A stretch of DNA of 64,000 nt, taken from Pseudomonas sp. MPC6. GTDB lineage: Bacteria; Pseudomonadota; Gammaproteobacteria; Pseudomonadales; Pseudomonadaceae. This document shows, piece by piece, positions 29,661 through 40,771 of this stretch. The DNA lies in contig NZ_CP034783.1 in the NCBI RefSeq assembly GCF_006094435.1, forward strand, positions 3,437,001 through 3,501,000, in the 5' to 3' direction. A program made the translations under genes and the position numbers. The notes beneath the pieces are model-generated. The model searched no databases. It was not told the DNA's origin and was given only the letters and a program-made list of their open reading frames with translations. Position 1 is the stretch's first letter, and each line of letters opens with the position of its first letter.

Positions 29661-30461
29661 GTGAGCAGCGATGTCAAGCCGCAGGCCATCGAATCCACGC
29701 CGTTGGACACGCCACCGGTGGTTCATCGGCTGAGAATTCTCACGGTCAACACCCACAAAGGTTTTACCGCGCTCAACCGACGCTTCATTCTCCCGGAACT
29801 GCGCGAAGCGGTGCGCAGCACCTCGGCGGACCTGGTATTCCTGCAGGAAGTCGTCGGCGAACACGGGCGGCATTCCTCTCGGTTCAACAATTGGCCGCAA
29901 ACCTCGCAATACGAGTTCCTGGCCGACAGCATGTGGAGCGACTTCGCCTACGGCCGTAATGCGGTCTACCCCGATGGTCACCACGGCAATGCCCTGCTGT
30001 CGAAATACCCGATCCGCGAATACCGCAACCTCGACGTCTCGATCACCGGCCCCGAACGCCGCGGCCTGCTGCATTGTGTGCTGGATGTGCCGGGGCACGC
30101 CGAGGTCCACGCGATTTGCGTGCACCTGAGCCTGCTGGAAAGTCATCGCCAGTTGCAGCTTCAACTATTGTGTCAGCTGCTCGAATCCCTGCCTGACGCA
30201 GCACCCGTCATCATCGCCGGCGACTTCAACGACTGGCAGCTGCAGGGCAATGCCGCCCTCGTGCGCCGCGACTACCTGCATGAAGCCTTCGAACGCCACC
30301 ATGGCCGGCCTGCGAAAACCTATCCGGCGCGGTTCCCGCTGCTGCGCCTGGACCGGATTTACCTGCGCAACGCCAGCAGTCATGACCCGCGGATCCTGGG
30401 CACCAGACCGTGGACACACCTGTCGGATCACTTGCCGTTGGCGGTCGAAGTCCACCTCTGA
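29661..30461 (+). CDS. Endonuclease/exonuclease/phosphatase family protein
   Basis: A 266-residue EEP-fold hydrolase. Motifs in order are L-T-V-N-T-H-K-G near residue 30, F-L-Q-E-V with the metal-binding Glu near 60, G-N-A-L-L-S-K-Y-P near 110, I-I-A-G-D-F-N-D-W near 185 and L-S-D-H-L-P-L near the end. It is probably a phosphodiesterase or lipid-related phosphatase rather than a DNase. The GTG at 29661 is preferred because AGAGGAG lies five bases upstream; an ATG at 29628 lacks such a site. In P. aeruginosa an EEP gene (PA2156 as I recall) sits in the same island with a cardiolipin-synthase-like and a YbhN-like gene; here those partners are absent. Confidence 0.84.
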   Translation: MSSDVKPQAIESTPLDTPPVVHRLRILTVNTHKGFTALNRRFILPELREAVRSTSADLVFLQEVVGEHGRHSSRFNNWPQTSQYEFLADSMWSDFAYGRNAVYPDGHHGNALLSKYPIREYRNLDVSITGPERRGLLHCVLDVPGHAEVHAICVHLSLLESHRQLQLQLLCQLLESLPDAAPVIIAGDFNDWQLQGNAALVRRDYLHEAFERHHGRPAKTYPARFPLLRLDRIYLRNASSHDPRILGTRPWTHLSDHLPLAVEVHL

Positions 30462-30509
30462 AAATCCGCACTTATATGAGCTCCCTGTTGCGACATCCTG
30501 ACGGTTCAG

Positions 30510-31089
30510 GGTAATTACGCCGGTAACGGTGGTCAGCTTTTTTACAAAGTGCGCTGGGAGACGACAATTCCGCCAGCGACAAACTGGTGGTCAGCGACGG
30601 GACATTGACGGGGCGTTCAACGGCTTTCAGGTCGGCAATGACCTGTTCGGTGCGCAACTGGCGGGCGGGCAAACCTGGCGCACGGGTTTCTTCGTTGGCC
30701 ACAACCGCCTGAAGGGCGATGTCGACGGCTTCAACCAGGGCTTCGAGGGCAAGCGCGCCGGCAAGGTAGAGCTGGAGGGAGACAGCCTCGGCCTATACGG
30801 GACGCTGACCGATCCCGCGGGTGGTTACCTCGACACCGTCGCGATGTACAGCTGGCTCGACGGCGACAATCATTCCGAGCGCGGCCTCACGCTGGACAAC
30901 GAGGGCGAAGTCCTGACCCTCTCGGCGGAGGCCGGTTACCCGTTCCCGGTTGCGGCAAACTGGGTGGTGGAACCCCAGGCACAGGTGATCTACCAGAAAG
31001 TCGCCCTCGACAGCCAGGATGACGGAATTTCACACGTGTCGTTCGACTACGACAGCGCCTGGACCGGTCGCCTCGGGGTCAGCTGGTAG
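30510..31089 (+). pseudogene. Autotransporter remnant (frameshifted, truncated)
   Basis: Pieces of one autotransporter occur in three successive frames. G-N-Y-A-G-N-G-G-Q-L-F is read from 30510, S-A-L-G-D-D-N-S-A-S-D-K-L-V-V-S-D-G from about 30548 in a second frame, and the barrel segment F-N-G-F-Q-V-G-N-D-L-F through N-W-V-V-E-P-Q-A-Q-V to G-R-L-G-V-S-W in a third. The passenger end and the first barrel strands are fused by deletion, and the chain stops about 75 residues short of a complete barrel. The barrel part resembles the intact protein encoded at 31403-32467, so the two are decayed and surviving relatives. No SD-supported start is apparent. Confidence 0.8.
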
Positions 31090-31402
31090 CGTTGCGCTGG
31101 CTTTACAGCTCGCGCTTTTTTGACGATCTGACGAACAAACAAGAGGTTAGAGAAGCGCCATAATTCAGTCACTTATAGCCCCTAAAAATACCAGTACCAC
31201 TCATCGGCCAATTTCTTGACGCAATGTCAAGGGTCTTCTTAGCTACACGTTACTACCCCCGGAACCATACCAGGGGCAAGCCTTCAGGCACCCGCGAGAA
31301 CGGGCGGCCAGAGGTTTGCCCAACCCATTCGGTCGCCCCTCATTCGGGGTAGGAGAGAGACGCCAAAGCGAGATAAGGCATGCTATTGCAAGGAAGACCG
31401 CC
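31090..31402 (+). promoter_or_regulatory. Leader of the autotransporter-barrel gene
   Basis: A 313-base gap without a gene. CTTGAC-gcaat-GTCAAG at 31215-31231 is an interrupted palindrome that could be an operator. Further on are possible stems (CCCG/CGGG and GGGCAA/TTGCCC around 31270-31325, CCCCTCATTCGGGG near 31335-31348), so the mRNA leader may be structured. I do not recognise a known riboswitch. Confidence 0.3.
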
Positions 31403-32467
31403 ATGAAAAAGTCACTCAGCCCACAAGAGATCAAATTTACGTTTTGCACGGTCTCGAGTTCTCTCCTGCTGTGCTCGGCCATGGGGGTCCACGCCTCGCC
31501 CGAGGATGAAAAAACCGCCTGGTATGACCAGGAGGTTCAGCGGCTGAGCTTGCCCGCCCTCGCTGCAACCGATCCTGGCCGCTTCAATGCCCACCCTGAC
31601 TTGCGCAGTTCCCAGCTCACCGTTGAAGATGCCGCGCCGTTGGCCTGGGATCAGCTTTACGGGCAGGCATCGCGGCAGGCACAAACCGACTATCTGGCGC
31701 AGGGCGCTTCCATCCCGGAGGCCAACACCCTCAAAGGCCCGGCGATCCTCACCCTGCAAAATGGCAGTGGCCATACCCAGCGGGTCGGACTGATCGGTGG
31801 CCCGAGTCAGTTCCAGGGCAATGGCAACGGCTTGCTGACCAGTCGCGCCCTTGCTGACCCTCACACCGAAACCCTCAACCTGCAAGGCGAGAGCCTCGGC
31901 GCCTATTGGAGCCTGACCGGCCCCCAAGGCTGGCACGTGGACTTGAGCGCCAGTGGTGGCCGGGTCAACGGTTACAGCCGTGACGGCCAGGGCGCCCGGC
32001 AAGCGGCCGAAGGCAGTGCGGTGACGCTGTCGGTGGAAGGTGGTTTCCCGATCGGCGTGAGCGAAAACTGGGTGGTTGAACCCCAGGCGCAGTTGATCAA
32101 TCAACGAATCACCCTGGACACCCCGAACCGGGACTCGAGAGATCCGTCGTCCAGCGACCTGACGTCGTGGAGCGGTCGGGTCGGTGCAAAGTTGAAAGGC
32201 AGTTACGACATCAATGGCCTGCCCATCGAACCTTACGTGCGGACCAACTTGTGGCACACGGTGTACACAGGCAATACGCTGACCCTTGATCAAGTCGACA
32301 AGATCAGCAGCAGCCGCTATTCATCGTCCGTCGAAGTGGGGTTGGGCCTGGTGGCCAGAGTGACGCCCGCGGTGAGCCTGTACGTCAGTGCCGATTACAG
32401 CAGTGATGTGGATGACAATGATCTGAATGGGTTGATCGGGAGTATGGGGGTGCGGATGCGGTGGTGA
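31403..32467 (+). CDS. Autotransporter beta-barrel protein without passenger
   Basis: A 354-residue secreted protein. The first 31 residues form a signal peptide with a positively charged start and the hydrophobic S-S-S-L-L-L-C-S-A-M-G-V-H-A stretch. About 90 polar residues follow, then an autotransporter-type barrel with alternating strands, N-W-V-V-E-P-Q-A-Q near residue 225, I-E-P-Y-V-R-T-N-L-W-H near 275 and a terminal strand ending M-R-W, the aromatic C-terminus recognised by BamA. There is no passenger domain of normal size. The ATG at 31403 has AAGGAAG seven bases before it. It probably inserts in the outer membrane; the function is unknown. Confidence 0.78.
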   Translation: MKKSLSPQEIKFTFCTVSSSLLLCSAMGVHASPEDEKTAWYDQEVQRLSLPALAATDPGRFNAHPDLRSSQLTVEDAAPLAWDQLYGQASRQAQTDYLAQGASIPEANTLKGPAILTLQNGSGHTQRVGLIGGPSQFQGNGNGLLTSRALADPHTETLNLQGESLGAYWSLTGPQGWHVDLSASGGRVNGYSRDGQGARQAAEGSAVTLSVEGGFPIGVSENWVVEPQAQLINQRITLDTPNRDSRDPSSSDLTSWSGRVGAKLKGSYDINGLPIEPYVRTNLWHTVYTGNTLTLDQVDKISSSRYSSSVEVGLGLVARVTPAVSLYVSADYSSDVDDNDLNGLIGSMGVRMRW

Positions 32468-32497
32468 GTGTTTGACCTGAGGGAATGCATTGTTTGA

Positions 32498-32603
32498 GCC
32501 GACGCCTTCGCGAGCAAGCTCGTTCCCACATTGGTTTTAGGTACGACATCAATCCAATGTGGGAGCGACGGTGCGGCGATCCGACTTGCTCGCGAAGGGC
32601 GCG
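32498..32603. repeat. REP pair, second sequence family
   Basis: Two opposed elements of the CTTCGCGAGCAAGCTCG / GTGGGAGCG...CTTGCTCGCGAAG type, distinct from the GTAGGAGC family elsewhere. The right element is partly degenerate. It lies between the convergent autotransporter-barrel gene and glgB. Confidence 0.8.
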
Positions 32604-32616
32604 CCGCGATGTTAGA

Positions 32617-34848
32617 TCAACCCTCCGGGCGCAGCATCAACACCGCCAACGGCGGCAGATTCAACACCAGCGACAACGCCTGCCCATGGCTTGGCTCATC
32701 GTCGGTAAACGCCCCGCCGCTATTGCCATAGTTGGAACCGGCATACGTCGCCGAATCGCTGTTGATCACCTCGGTCCAGCGCCCGGCAAACGGCACGCCA
32801 ATGCGATAAGCCTCGCGCGGCACCGGCGTGAAGTTTGCCACCACCAGCACCGGCCGGCCGTCCTTGCTCCAGCGCAGGAAGGCATAGACGCTGTTGACCG
32901 CGTCATCACCGATCAACCACTGGAAACCCTGCGGCGCGTCGTCCTGCTCGTGCAGTGCCGGCTCTTCGCGGTACAGCCGATTGAGATCGCCGACCAGTTT
33001 CTGCACGCCCTTGTGTTCCGAATACTGCAATAGGTACCAATCGAGTTGCTGGTCGTGGTTCCACTCGCGCCACTGGCCGAACTCGCAGCCCATGAACAGC
33101 AGCTTCTTGCCCGGATGCCCCCACATGAAACTCAGGTACGCCCGCAAGTTGGCGAATTTCTGCCAGCGATCGCCGGGCATCTTGTCGATCAGCGAATGCT
33201 TGCCGTGCACCACTTCATCGTGGGAGATCGGCAGGATGAAGCGCTCGGACCACGCATACACCAGGCCGAAACTCAGTTCGTTGTGGTGATGGGCGCGGTA
33301 CACCGGATCCTGCTGGATGTAATGCAGCGAATCGTGCATCCAGCCCATGTTCCACTTGTAGTCAAAGCCCAGGCCACCCTGTTGCGTGGTCTGGCTGACA
33401 CCTGGCCACGCGGTGGACTCTTCGGCAATCACCAGCGCGCCGGGGGCTTCGAGGTTCACCACATCATTGAGATGACGCAGGAAGTCGATGGCTTCAAGGT
33501 TCTCCCGGCCGCCATGCCGGTTCGGTACCCACTCGCCGGCCTTGCGCGAGTAGTCGCGATACAGCATCGAGGCCACGGCATCGACCCGCAGGCCATCGAC
33601 GTGGAAATGCTTGAGCCAGTGCAGCGCCGACGCCAACATATAGCCGTGCACTTCGGTGCGGCCCAGGTTGTAGATCAGCGTGTCCCAATCCTGGTGAAAG
33701 CCTTCCTGCGGATTGCCGTATTCGTACAGCGCGGTGCCGTCGAACTGTGCCAGGCCATGGGTATCGGTCGGAAAATGCGCCGGCACCCAATCGAGGATTA
33801 CGCCGATTTCCGCCTGGTGACAGGCATTGACGAAGGCCGCGAAGTCATCAGGCGAACCATAGCGGGCACTCGGGGCGAATTGCGACAGCAGTTGATAACC
33901 CCATGAACCGCCGAACGGATGTTCCATGATCGGCATCAATTCGATGTGGGTAAAGCCCAGTTCCTTGACGTACGGAATCAGGCGCTCGGCCAATTCATGC
34001 CAGGTGTACTGCCGGGCTACCTCGCCCAGGTCATCCAGTTCGCACTGCCAGGACCCGGCATGCAGTTCGTAGATCGACAGCGGCGCGTTGGAACGATGAC
34101 GGTCGCCACGCGACAGCATCCAGTCCTGATCCTGCCAGTCGACGCTCAGCGGCGAAGCGACTTTCGACGCGGTGTCCGGCGGCAACGAGGTGGCCAGGGC
34201 CATCGGGTCGGCCTTGAGTGGCAGGATGCCGTGGCTGCCGAGGATTTCGTATTTATAGGCCTCCCCTGCCTGCATGCGCGGGATGAAGACTTCCCAGACG
34301 CCGGTGGGATGGCGCAGACGCATGGGGTGGCGGCGACCGTCCCAGTTGTTGAAGTCACCGACCACCGACACCCGCCGGGCGTTCGGGGCCCATACGGCAA
34401 AGCGCACGCCGTCGACACCGTCGACTGTCTTCAGTTGCGCACCGAGGCACGCACTGAGGTCGCGATGGTTGCCCTCGGCGAACAGGTACAAGTCCATCTC
34501 GCCGAGCAACGGGCCAAAGCTGTAAGGGTCTTCGGACAGTTGTTCGCCACCCGCCCAGCGGGTGCGCAGCAGATACGGCTGGGCCCGATCGAAGTGCCCG
34601 ACAAACAACCCGGGTGTCTGGGTGGCCTCGAGGGTGCCGAGTTCCTCCCCGGAGTCCCTGGCCACTACCTGCACGCTCAAGGCGTCCGGCAGATAGGCCC
34701 GAATGAATTGCCCGCCGGCGCCATCGCCGTGGGGGCCGAGAATTGCAAAAGGGTCATGATGCTCGGCACGTACCAGAGCATCGATATCCCGTGCATTGGG
34801 CAGCAGCGCTTCTTTAGCGTGACCCTGATCCCTGTTCGAGAAACTCAT
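32617..34848 (-). CDS. glgB: 1,4-alpha-glucan branching enzyme GlgB
   Basis: A 743-residue GH13_9 enzyme with an extra N-terminal domain, a CBM48 domain ([22 protein letters not shown] near residue 150) and a catalytic barrel. Barrel motifs are D-W-V-P-A-H-F-P near 350, [14 protein letters not shown] near 415, [10 protein letters not shown] near 470 and [11 protein letters not shown] near 535. It introduces alpha-1,6 branches into glucan made by GlgE or GlgA. Its start lies two bases after the treS stop, and a GGAGAG upstream lies within the treS end, so translation is coupled. Confidence 0.94.
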   Translation of the reverse strand: MSFSNRDQGHAKEALLPNARDIDALVRAEHHDPFAILGPHGDGAGGQFIRAYLPDALSVQVVARDSGEELGTLEATQTPGLFVGHFDRAQPYLLRTRWAGGEQLSEDPYSFGPLLGEMDLYLFAEGNHRDLSACLGAQLKTVDGVDGVRFAVWAPNARRVSVVGDFNNWDGRRHPMRLRHPTGVWEVFIPRMQAGEAYKYEILGSHGILPLKADPMALATSLPPDTASKVASPLSVDWQDQDWMLSRGDRHRSNAPLSIYELHAGSWQCELDDLGEVARQYTWHELAERLIPYVKELGFTHIELMPIMEHPFGGSWGYQLLSQFAPSARYGSPDDFAAFVNACHQAEIGVILDWVPAHFPTDTHGLAQFDGTALYEYGNPQEGFHQDWDTLIYNLGRTEVHGYMLASALHWLKHFHVDGLRVDAVASMLYRDYSRKAGEWVPNRHGGRENLEAIDFLRHLNDVVNLEAPGALVIAEESTAWPGVSQTTQQGGLGFDYKWNMGWMHDSLHYIQQDPVYRAHHHNELSFGLVYAWSERFILPISHDEVVHGKHSLIDKMPGDRWQKFANLRAYLSFMWGHPGKKLLFMGCEFGQWREWNHDQQLDWYLLQYSEHKGVQKLVGDLNRLYREEPALHEQDDAPQGFQWLIGDDAVNSVYAFLRWSKDGRPVLVVANFTPVPREAYRIGVPFAGRWTEVINSDSATYAGSNYGNSGGAFTDDEPSHGQALSLVLNLPPLAVLMLRPEG

Positions 34849-34850
34849 GA

Positions 34851-37800
34851 CTACTCTCCATCAAAATCGGAAAAGGGTTTAAGCCCACTCAATAGCCCAT
34901 ATAAACCGTGCAGTGGCACGGGCAACCATGTGGGGCGATTTTCAGCCTCGTACGCCACCTCATAAGCCGCCTTCTCCAGACCGAACAACGCCAGCGCGGC
35001 GTCCTCGCCTTCCGGATCTTGCCACGCATGAGCAAGACTAGCTGCAGCCAGCCGATAAGCGTCGATAAATGCTTGTCGTGCTTCATTTAAATAGCGTTCG
35101 GCGACGCGCTGGCGAGCGGCTTGGGCCAGGTCGGTGTTGTCGACGTTGTGCACGTTGATCGTCATCGCCGCGGCGTAGTCGAAGGAACGCAACACGCCAC
35201 TCACATCTTTATAAGGACTGTGTTTGCCCCGACGCTCGTGCAGCGGCCGCGCCGGCTCGCCTTCGAAGTCGATCAGGTACGCATCGCCCTTGATCACCAG
35301 GACCTGACCGAGGTGCAAGTCGCCGTGGACCCGGATCCGCAGGCCGCCGGCGGCCTTTTTGCCCAACTCCTGGACGTGGCTGAGCACGGCTTTTTTGTTG
35401 TCCAGTAAACGACTGACCAGGGTTTTGTCCGCCGGGTTCAGTTCGCTTTGATGCTGCTTGAGCAATTTCAGGGCGTTTTCCAGCTGTGCCGCCACATCCT
35501 TGGCCGAGGCCAGTGCCTCCTTCTGCGTGGTGACGTGCGGCGCGAAGTCCGGGTTGTCGGTCGGTGCCGCCAGCACCTGGTGCATTTCCCCCAGGCGCTG
35601 GCCGAGCATGCCGGCGAAATCCTTCAGCTCGCCGAGGGCGTTGTAGTGCTGTTCCTGCTCGGACATGGCGTCGGCCAATTCATCACGCAACGCCCGTTCC
35701 AGGTTGTTCTGCGTCCATTCCCAGGCATCCCCCTGATTGCTCAGGTAACCCTGGGCGATCATCAACAGATTGTCCTCGCCCGCCGCATCGCGGCGAATCA
35801 CCGAGCCCAGCAGCGGCGAAATATTGGCGAAACCGGCTTCGGTCAGGTACGCGCTCATTTCCAGTTCCGGGTGCACACCCGAGGCGACTTTACGGATCAG
35901 CTTGAGCACCATGCTGCTGCCGACCACCACCGAACTGTTGGACTGTTCGGCGGACAGGTAACGCACTTCCGGCTCAGCCGTGAGCCCCAGCTTGTCCAGT
36001 TCGTCGGTGGCTTCGAAACGGATCTCGCCGCCATCCGACGGCAACAGGGTGTTGTGCTGCATGCCCTGCACCACCGTGCGGATGAAGTTTTCCAGGGCGA
36101 ACGCATCGGTGATCAAGCCGACCTGCGGCCCGCGTCGCACCCGCGACAGTGCCAGTTGCTGCGGCAAGGCGGGGCCGACCTGATCATCGACAATGAAGCC
36201 GAACGGCAATTGGTAACGGCTGGTCTGGCCGCCGCTGGTGACTTCGATTTCACTGAGCAGCACCGGATGCTGCGCATCGCCGAAGCGCACGCCATAGGCC
36301 AGGTGGACCTTGTCGATGGCCGCGTCCTTGCCCGCGAACCAGCGGCGGTTTTGCAACCAGTTGGGCAAGATGCCCTGCTCCATCGTGGCGCGTGATGGCG
36401 CTTCGAGCAGTTCTTCCATGCGTTTCTTCAATACCAGCGTCGTGAAGTCCGGAAGGCTTTGCGCCGGTTCTACGTGCCAACTGGGCATTTGATTCTCCGC
36501 TGCGAGTCCAAACCAGTAAAAACCGTAAGGCGCCAGGGTCAGCAGGAAATTCAACTGGCCGATCGGCGGGAAGGCGTTACCGCCCAGCATCTCCACCGGC
36601 ACCATGCCGGCGTAGGCGGACAGGTCCAGTTCCGCCGCCTGCGCACTGCGCGAGACGTTGGCGACGCACAGGATGATTTCGTACTTGCCGTCCGGCCCGC
36701 TGTATTCACGGGTATACGCGAGGATCCGGCGGTTGCTCGGCGAGAGCATTTTCAGGGTGCCGCGCCCGAAGGCCTTGGACTGCTTGCGCACGGCGAGCAT
36801 GCGCCGCGTCCAGTTCAACAGCGAGTGCGGGTCGCCGGCCTGGGTTTCGACGTTGACCGACAGGTAGCCATATTGCGGGTCCATGATCGGTGGCAGCACC
36901 AGGCTCGCCGGGTCGGCGCGGGAGAAACCGCCGTTACGGTCGATCGACCATTGCATCGGAGTGCGCACACCGTCGCGGTCGCCGAGGTAGATGTTGTCGC
37001 CCATGCCGATTTCATCGCCGTAATACAGGGTCGGCGTGCCGGGCATCGACAGCAGCAGGCTGTTGAGCAGCTCCACGCGGCGGCGGTCGCGCTCCATCAA
37101 CGGCGCCAGGCGGCGGCGGATGCCCAGGTTGATCCGCGCCCGACGGTCGGCCGCGTAGTAATTCCACAGGTAGTCACGCTCCTTGTCGGTGACCATTTCC
37201 AGCGTCAGCTCATCATGGTTGCGCAGGAAAATCGCCCACTGACAGTTGGCCGGAATTTCCGGGGTCTGGCGCAGGATGTCGGTGATCGGGAAACGGTCTT
37301 CCTGGGCCAGCGCCATGTACATGCGCGGCATCAGCGGGAAGTGGAACGCCATGTGGCACTCATCGCCATTCAGGCCTTTGGCGTCGGTGTCGCCAAAGTA
37401 CAGCTGGGTATCTTCCGGCCATTGGTTGGCCTCGGCCAGGAGCATGCGGTCCGGGTAGTTGGCGTCGATTTCGGCACGGATCTGCTTGAGGACGTCGTGG
37501 GTCTCGGGCAGGTTTTCGTTGTTGGTGCCGTCACGTTCGATCAGGTACGGAATCGCATCCAGGCGCAAGCCATCGATACCCATGTCCAGCCAGTAGCGCA
37601 TGACCGACAGCACGGCTTTCATGACTTGCGGGTTGTCGAAGTTAAGGTCCGGCTGGTGCGAATAGAAGCGGTGCCAGAAATACTGGCCGGCCACCGGATC
37701 CCAGGTCCAGTTGGACTTCTCGGTGTCGAGAAAGATGATGCGGGTGCCGTCGTATTTGTGATCGTCATCGGACCAGACGTAGAAATCCCGCGCCGCCGAA

Positions 37801-38192
37801 CCTTTCTTGGCCTTGCGTGCGCGCTGGAACCAGGCGTGCTGATCCGAGGTATGGTTGATGACCAGCTCGGTAATCACCCGCAGGCCTCGTTTGTGGGCCT
37901 CGGAAATGAAACGCTTGGCATCGGCCATGGTGCCGTAATCGGAATGCACGCCACGGTATTCGGCGATGTCGTAGCCGTCGTCGCGCCGTGGCGAGGGGTA
38001 GAAGGGCAACAGCCAGACGGTATTGACGCCGAGGTCGGCAATGTAATCGAGTTTGGCGATAAGACCGGGAAAGTCGCCGATCCCGTCATTGTTGGAGTCG
38101 AAAAACGATTTGACGTGAACCTGGTAGATCACTGCATCCTTGTACCAGAGCGGATCCTTGATAAAGGTGGCTGCCTTGGGTTTCTTCGCCAT
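34851..38192 (-). CDS. treS: Trehalose synthase-maltokinase fusion TreS-Pep2
   Basis: A 1113-residue two-enzyme fusion. Residues 1-550 form a GH13_16 trehalose synthase with [10 protein letters not shown] near 22, L-V-I-N-H-T-S-D-Q near 110, [12 protein letters not shown] near 210, L-A-E-A-N-Q-W-P near 255 and F-L-R-N-H-D-E-L near 320. The C-terminal half is a maltokinase (Pep2) with [10 protein letters not shown] and Y-L-I-D-F-E-G-E-P near residues 965-990. Together they turn trehalose into maltose and then maltose-1-phosphate for GlgE. AGGAG precedes the ATG. It is followed almost directly by glgB and separated from glgE by a REP pair. Confidence 0.94.
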   Translation of the reverse strand: MAKKPKAATFIKDPLWYKDAVIYQVHVKSFFDSNNDGIGDFPGLIAKLDYIADLGVNTVWLLPFYPSPRRDDGYDIAEYRGVHSDYGTMADAKRFISEAHKRGLRVITELVINHTSDQHAWFQRARKAKKGSAARDFYVWSDDDHKYDGTRIIFLDTEKSNWTWDPVAGQYFWHRFYSHQPDLNFDNPQVMKAVLSVMRYWLDMGIDGLRLDAIPYLIERDGTNNENLPETHDVLKQIRAEIDANYPDRMLLAEANQWPEDTQLYFGDTDAKGLNGDECHMAFHFPLMPRMYMALAQEDRFPITDILRQTPEIPANCQWAIFLRNHDELTLEMVTDKERDYLWNYYAADRRARINLGIRRRLAPLMERDRRRVELLNSLLLSMPGTPTLYYGDEIGMGDNIYLGDRDGVRTPMQWSIDRNGGFSRADPASLVLPPIMDPQYGYLSVNVETQAGDPHSLLNWTRRMLAVRKQSKAFGRGTLKMLSPSNRRILAYTREYSGPDGKYEIILCVANVSRSAQAAELDLSAYAGMVPVEMLGGNAFPPIGQLNFLLTLAPYGFYWFGLAAENQMPSWHVEPAQSLPDFTTLVLKKRMEELLEAPSRATMEQGILPNWLQNRRWFAGKDAAIDKVHLAYGVRFGDAQHPVLLSEIEVTSGGQTSRYQLPFGFIVDDQVGPALPQQLALSRVRRGPQVGLITDAFALENFIRTVVQGMQHNTLLPSDGGEIRFEATDELDKLGLTAEPEVRYLSAEQSNSSVVVGSSMVLKLIRKVASGVHPELEMSAYLTEAGFANISPLLGSVIRRDAAGEDNLLMIAQGYLSNQGDAWEWTQNNLERALRDELADAMSEQEQHYNALGELKDFAGMLGQRLGEMHQVLAAPTDNPDFAPHVTTQKEALASAKDVAAQLENALKLLKQHQSELNPADKTLVSRLLDNKKAVLSHVQELGKKAAGGLRIRVHGDLHLGQVLVIKGDAYLIDFEGEPARPLHERRGKHSPYKDVSGVLRSFDYAAAMTINVHNVDNTDLAQAARQRVAERYLNEARQAFIDAYRLAAASLAHAWQDPEGEDAALALFGLEKAAYEVAYEAENRPTWLPVPLHGLYGLLSGLKPFSDFDGE

Positions 38193-38258
38193 TTGAAACT
38201 CCTGTTGAATTCAAATTTACTGCGGAGCCGAGTGCAAACCCAATGACACCGCTGTCCT

Positions 38259-38347
38259 GTGGGAGCGGGCTTGCTCGCGAAGAGGGAGTGTCAGTCGGCA
38301 TTGATGCTGCCTGACCCACCGCCTTCGCGAGCAAGCCCGCTCCCACA
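38259..38347. repeat. REP pair, second family, between glgE and treS
   Basis: Opposed GTGGGAGCGGGCTTGCTCGC elements with a spacer of about 40 bases inside the 171-base gap between glgE and treS on the minus strand. It could modulate readthrough between the two genes. Confidence 0.9.
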
Positions 38348-38363
38348 TTTGAAGCGCATGTCT

Positions 38364-40358
38364 TTATACGGTGAAGCGCCAGATCCCGAACGGCAGATGC
38401 GCCGGATCGATTCGCATGAACTGGTCCTTGCCGTGCCACGTCCAGCGATGCCCGCTCATCAGGTCCTCGCCCTGGCTGCTGGCGTCGTCGGGTAATCCCA
38501 TTTCCCACAACGGTAATTCGAAATTCGCTTCCTGGACGTTATGCGGATCCAGGCTCACCGCCACCAGAATGAAATTGCTGCCGTCGGCACTGCGCTTGCC
38601 GAAATACAGGATGTTGTCGTTCCAGGCGTTGTAGACCTTCAGCCCCAGGTGCGTCTGCAGGGCCGGGTTCTGCCGGCGAATCCGGTTGAGCTGGGCGATT
38701 TCGGCAATGATATTGCCCGGTGCGGTGAAGTCCCGCGGGCGGATTTCATACTTCTCGGAGTTGAGGTATTCCTCCTTGCCCGGCACGGGGGCCGCTTCAC
38801 AGAGTTCGAACCCTGAATACATGCCCCACAGGCCGGAGCCCATGGTCGCCAGTGCCGCGCGAATCAGAAACCCGGCACGCCCGCTTTCATGCAGGAACGC
38901 CGGGTTGATATCGGGCGTATTGACGAAGAAGTTCGGCCGATAGCACTCGCGCCACGGCGACTCGTTCAGTTCGGTGAGATAGGTCGCCAGCTCGGCCTTG
39001 GTGTTACGCCAGGTGAAGTAGGTGTAGCTCTGGGTGTAACCGACCTTGCCCAGCCGCGCCATCATCGCCGGGGTGGTAAAGGCTTCGGCGAGGAACATCA
39101 CTTCCGGGTGCAACGCGCGCACATCGGCGATCAGCCATTGCCAGAACGGCAGCGGCTTGGTGTGCGGGTTGTCGACGCGAAAGATCTTCACGCCCTCCTC
39201 GACCCAACCGACCACGATGTCGCGCAACTCAACCCAGAGACTGGGAATCGCATCGGTGGCATAGAAGTCGACGTTGACAATGTCCTGGTATTTCTTCGGC
39301 GGGTTTTCGGCATACTTGATCGTGCCGTCCGGCCGCCAGTTGAACCAGCCCGGGTGCTGTTTGAGCCACGGATGGTCCTGGGAACACTGGATGGCGAAAT
39401 CGAGGGCGATTTCCAACCCGTGGTCAGCGGCAGCAGCGACCAGGCGGCGGAAGTCTTCGCGCGTGCCCAGCTCCGAGTGAATAGCCTCGTGCCCGCCCTC
39501 TTCGCTGCCAATGGCATAGGGGCTACCGGGATCGTTCGGCCCGGCGGTGAGGGAGTTGTTGGGGCCTTTGCGGTAACTGCGACCGATCGGGTGGATCGGC
39601 GGGAAATACAGCACGTCGAAGCCCATGTCCTGGATCATCGGCAGCCGCGAGTGCACATCGTTAAAGGTGCCGTGGCGGGCCGGGTCATCGGTGATCGAGC
39701 GTGGAAACAATTCATACCAACTGGCGAACTGCGCCAATCCGCGCTCGACGTCCAGCGGATATTCGGGGCTGAGACTCAAATAGGCGCGGTGATCGGCCTG
39801 GGCCATCAACTCGGCACTGCGCTGGTGCATGAACAGCGCGACCTGCTCGGTTTCGAGCAGCCCGGACAATTCATGGTGCAGCGCCGCCAGGTCCTCGCTC
39901 AACTGGCCTTCCGCACGCTCCGCCGCTTGCTGGACCTGGTTGCGGCCTTCCTGCAACTCGAGGCTGATGGGCACGCCCGCCAGGTGCTTCTTCTCCAGCT
40001 CGTAGCGGAAGCTGGCAAACTGATCGATCCAGGCCTGGATACAAAAGACGTAACGGCCCTGCTCCACCACATGGAACTGGCCCCGCCAGCCATTATTGCC
40101 CAGGCTGGTCATGACCTCGGTTTGCCAGGTCTCGTCGCCATCGGCACGCCAGCGCACCCTTACGGCCAGTTGATCGTGGCCATCGGCGAACACCTTGCTG
40201 GTCACCACCACGTCCTGCCCCGCCACGGCTTTGACGGCAAACTGCCCGCCATCGAGGGTCGGCATGGTGTTTTCGATCGCGATGCGCGGCAGCAGCAAAG
40301 CCTGCGACAGCGGCATATGCGGGTTGTAGTTGAGCTCTGTCGGTTTTTCAGCAGTCAT
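38364..40358 (-). CDS. glgE: Alpha-1,4-glucan:maltose-1-phosphate maltosyltransferase GlgE
   Basis: A 664-residue GH13_3 enzyme. It has the GlgE-type path D-V-L-Y-F-P-P-I-H-P-I-G near residue 240, I-A-L-D-F-A-I-Q-C-S-Q-D-H-P near 320, F-R-V-D-N-P-H-T-K-P-L-P-F-W with the nucleophile Asp near 390, F-L-A-E-A-F-T with the acid/base near 420 and V-N-T-P-D-I-N-P near 475. It transfers maltosyl units from maltose-1-phosphate to a growing alpha-glucan. The start at 40358 has GGAGAGATG just before it; the open frame to 40442 is not needed. First gene of the leftward glgE-treS-glgB group. Confidence 0.93.
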   Translation of the reverse strand: MTAEKPTELNYNPHMPLSQALLLPRIAIENTMPTLDGGQFAVKAVAGQDVVVTSKVFADGHDQLAVRVRWRADGDETWQTEVMTSLGNNGWRGQFHVVEQGRYVFCIQAWIDQFASFRYELEKKHLAGVPISLELQEGRNQVQQAAERAEGQLSEDLAALHHELSGLLETEQVALFMHQRSAELMAQADHRAYLSLSPEYPLDVERGLAQFASWYELFPRSITDDPARHGTFNDVHSRLPMIQDMGFDVLYFPPIHPIGRSYRKGPNNSLTAGPNDPGSPYAIGSEEGGHEAIHSELGTREDFRRLVAAAADHGLEIALDFAIQCSQDHPWLKQHPGWFNWRPDGTIKYAENPPKKYQDIVNVDFYATDAIPSLWVELRDIVVGWVEEGVKIFRVDNPHTKPLPFWQWLIADVRALHPEVMFLAEAFTTPAMMARLGKVGYTQSYTYFTWRNTKAELATYLTELNESPWRECYRPNFFVNTPDINPAFLHESGRAGFLIRAALATMGSGLWGMYSGFELCEAAPVPGKEEYLNSEKYEIRPRDFTAPGNIIAEIAQLNRIRRQNPALQTHLGLKVYNAWNDNILYFGKRSADGSNFILVAVSLDPHNVQEANFELPLWEMGLPDDASSQGEDLMSGHRWTWHGKDQFMRIDPAHLPFGIWRFTV

Positions 40359-40575
40359 CGAGCATCTCTCCTTTACGCCCCATGGACGCTCTTGTGCTTG
40401 GTCGCCATTCGCGCAAGGCCGTCGGCCCCGGAATGAACTCACTTAGGTTCCGAGCGACGGGCGCGGGTAAAGTTCACGGGGATTTGCTTGAGTCTTCGCG
40501 GGAATCAATTCCTTTGTGCGGTGGTCAATCCACTTAAGCACGTCTTACGCCATGTGCCACAAGGAGGCTTCAACG

Positions 40576-40740
40576 ATGGTTATTCCCGTCCCCGCTAAAA
40601 CACCCGATCCGAACATTGACAGTCCAACGATTCCACCGACCGAACCGGAACCGGTGCCTGAGCAGGAGCCGCCGGGCACCACCCCGCCACCGCGGGAAGA
40701 TCCGCCGGAGACGATGCCGCCGGTGATCGTCAAACCCTGA
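40576..40740 (+). CDS. Small proline-rich protein
   Basis: A 54-residue protein in which about a third of residues are proline and many are glutamate, with P-T-E-P-E-P-V-P-E-Q-E-P-P and P-P-P-R-E-D-P-P-E-T-M-P-P. No signal peptide or membrane segment is visible; it is probably disordered. A very strong AAGGAGG lies nine bases before the ATG, which is the main evidence for expression. It is divergent from glgE across a 217-base gap, so it may share stress control with the glucan island. Function is not recognised. Confidence 0.6.
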   Translation: MVIPVPAKTPDPNIDSPTIPPTEPEPVPEQEPPGTTPPPREDPPETMPPVIVKP

Positions 40741-40771
40741 ACACAATCTCCCTGACCGATGAAGATCCAAG

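Noticed and set aside
27991..30164. A ladder of nearly identical 97-residue minus-strand frames and a 289-residue frame
   Set aside because: They are the reading of the 128-bp REP array in one frame and share no start signals. Overlap and identity follow the repeat, not coding.
31270..31348. GEMM/c-di-GMP-type riboswitch in front of the autotransporter-barrel gene
   Set aside because: GGGCAA and GACGC-like stretches are present, but the conserved core and tetraloop receptor could not be matched.
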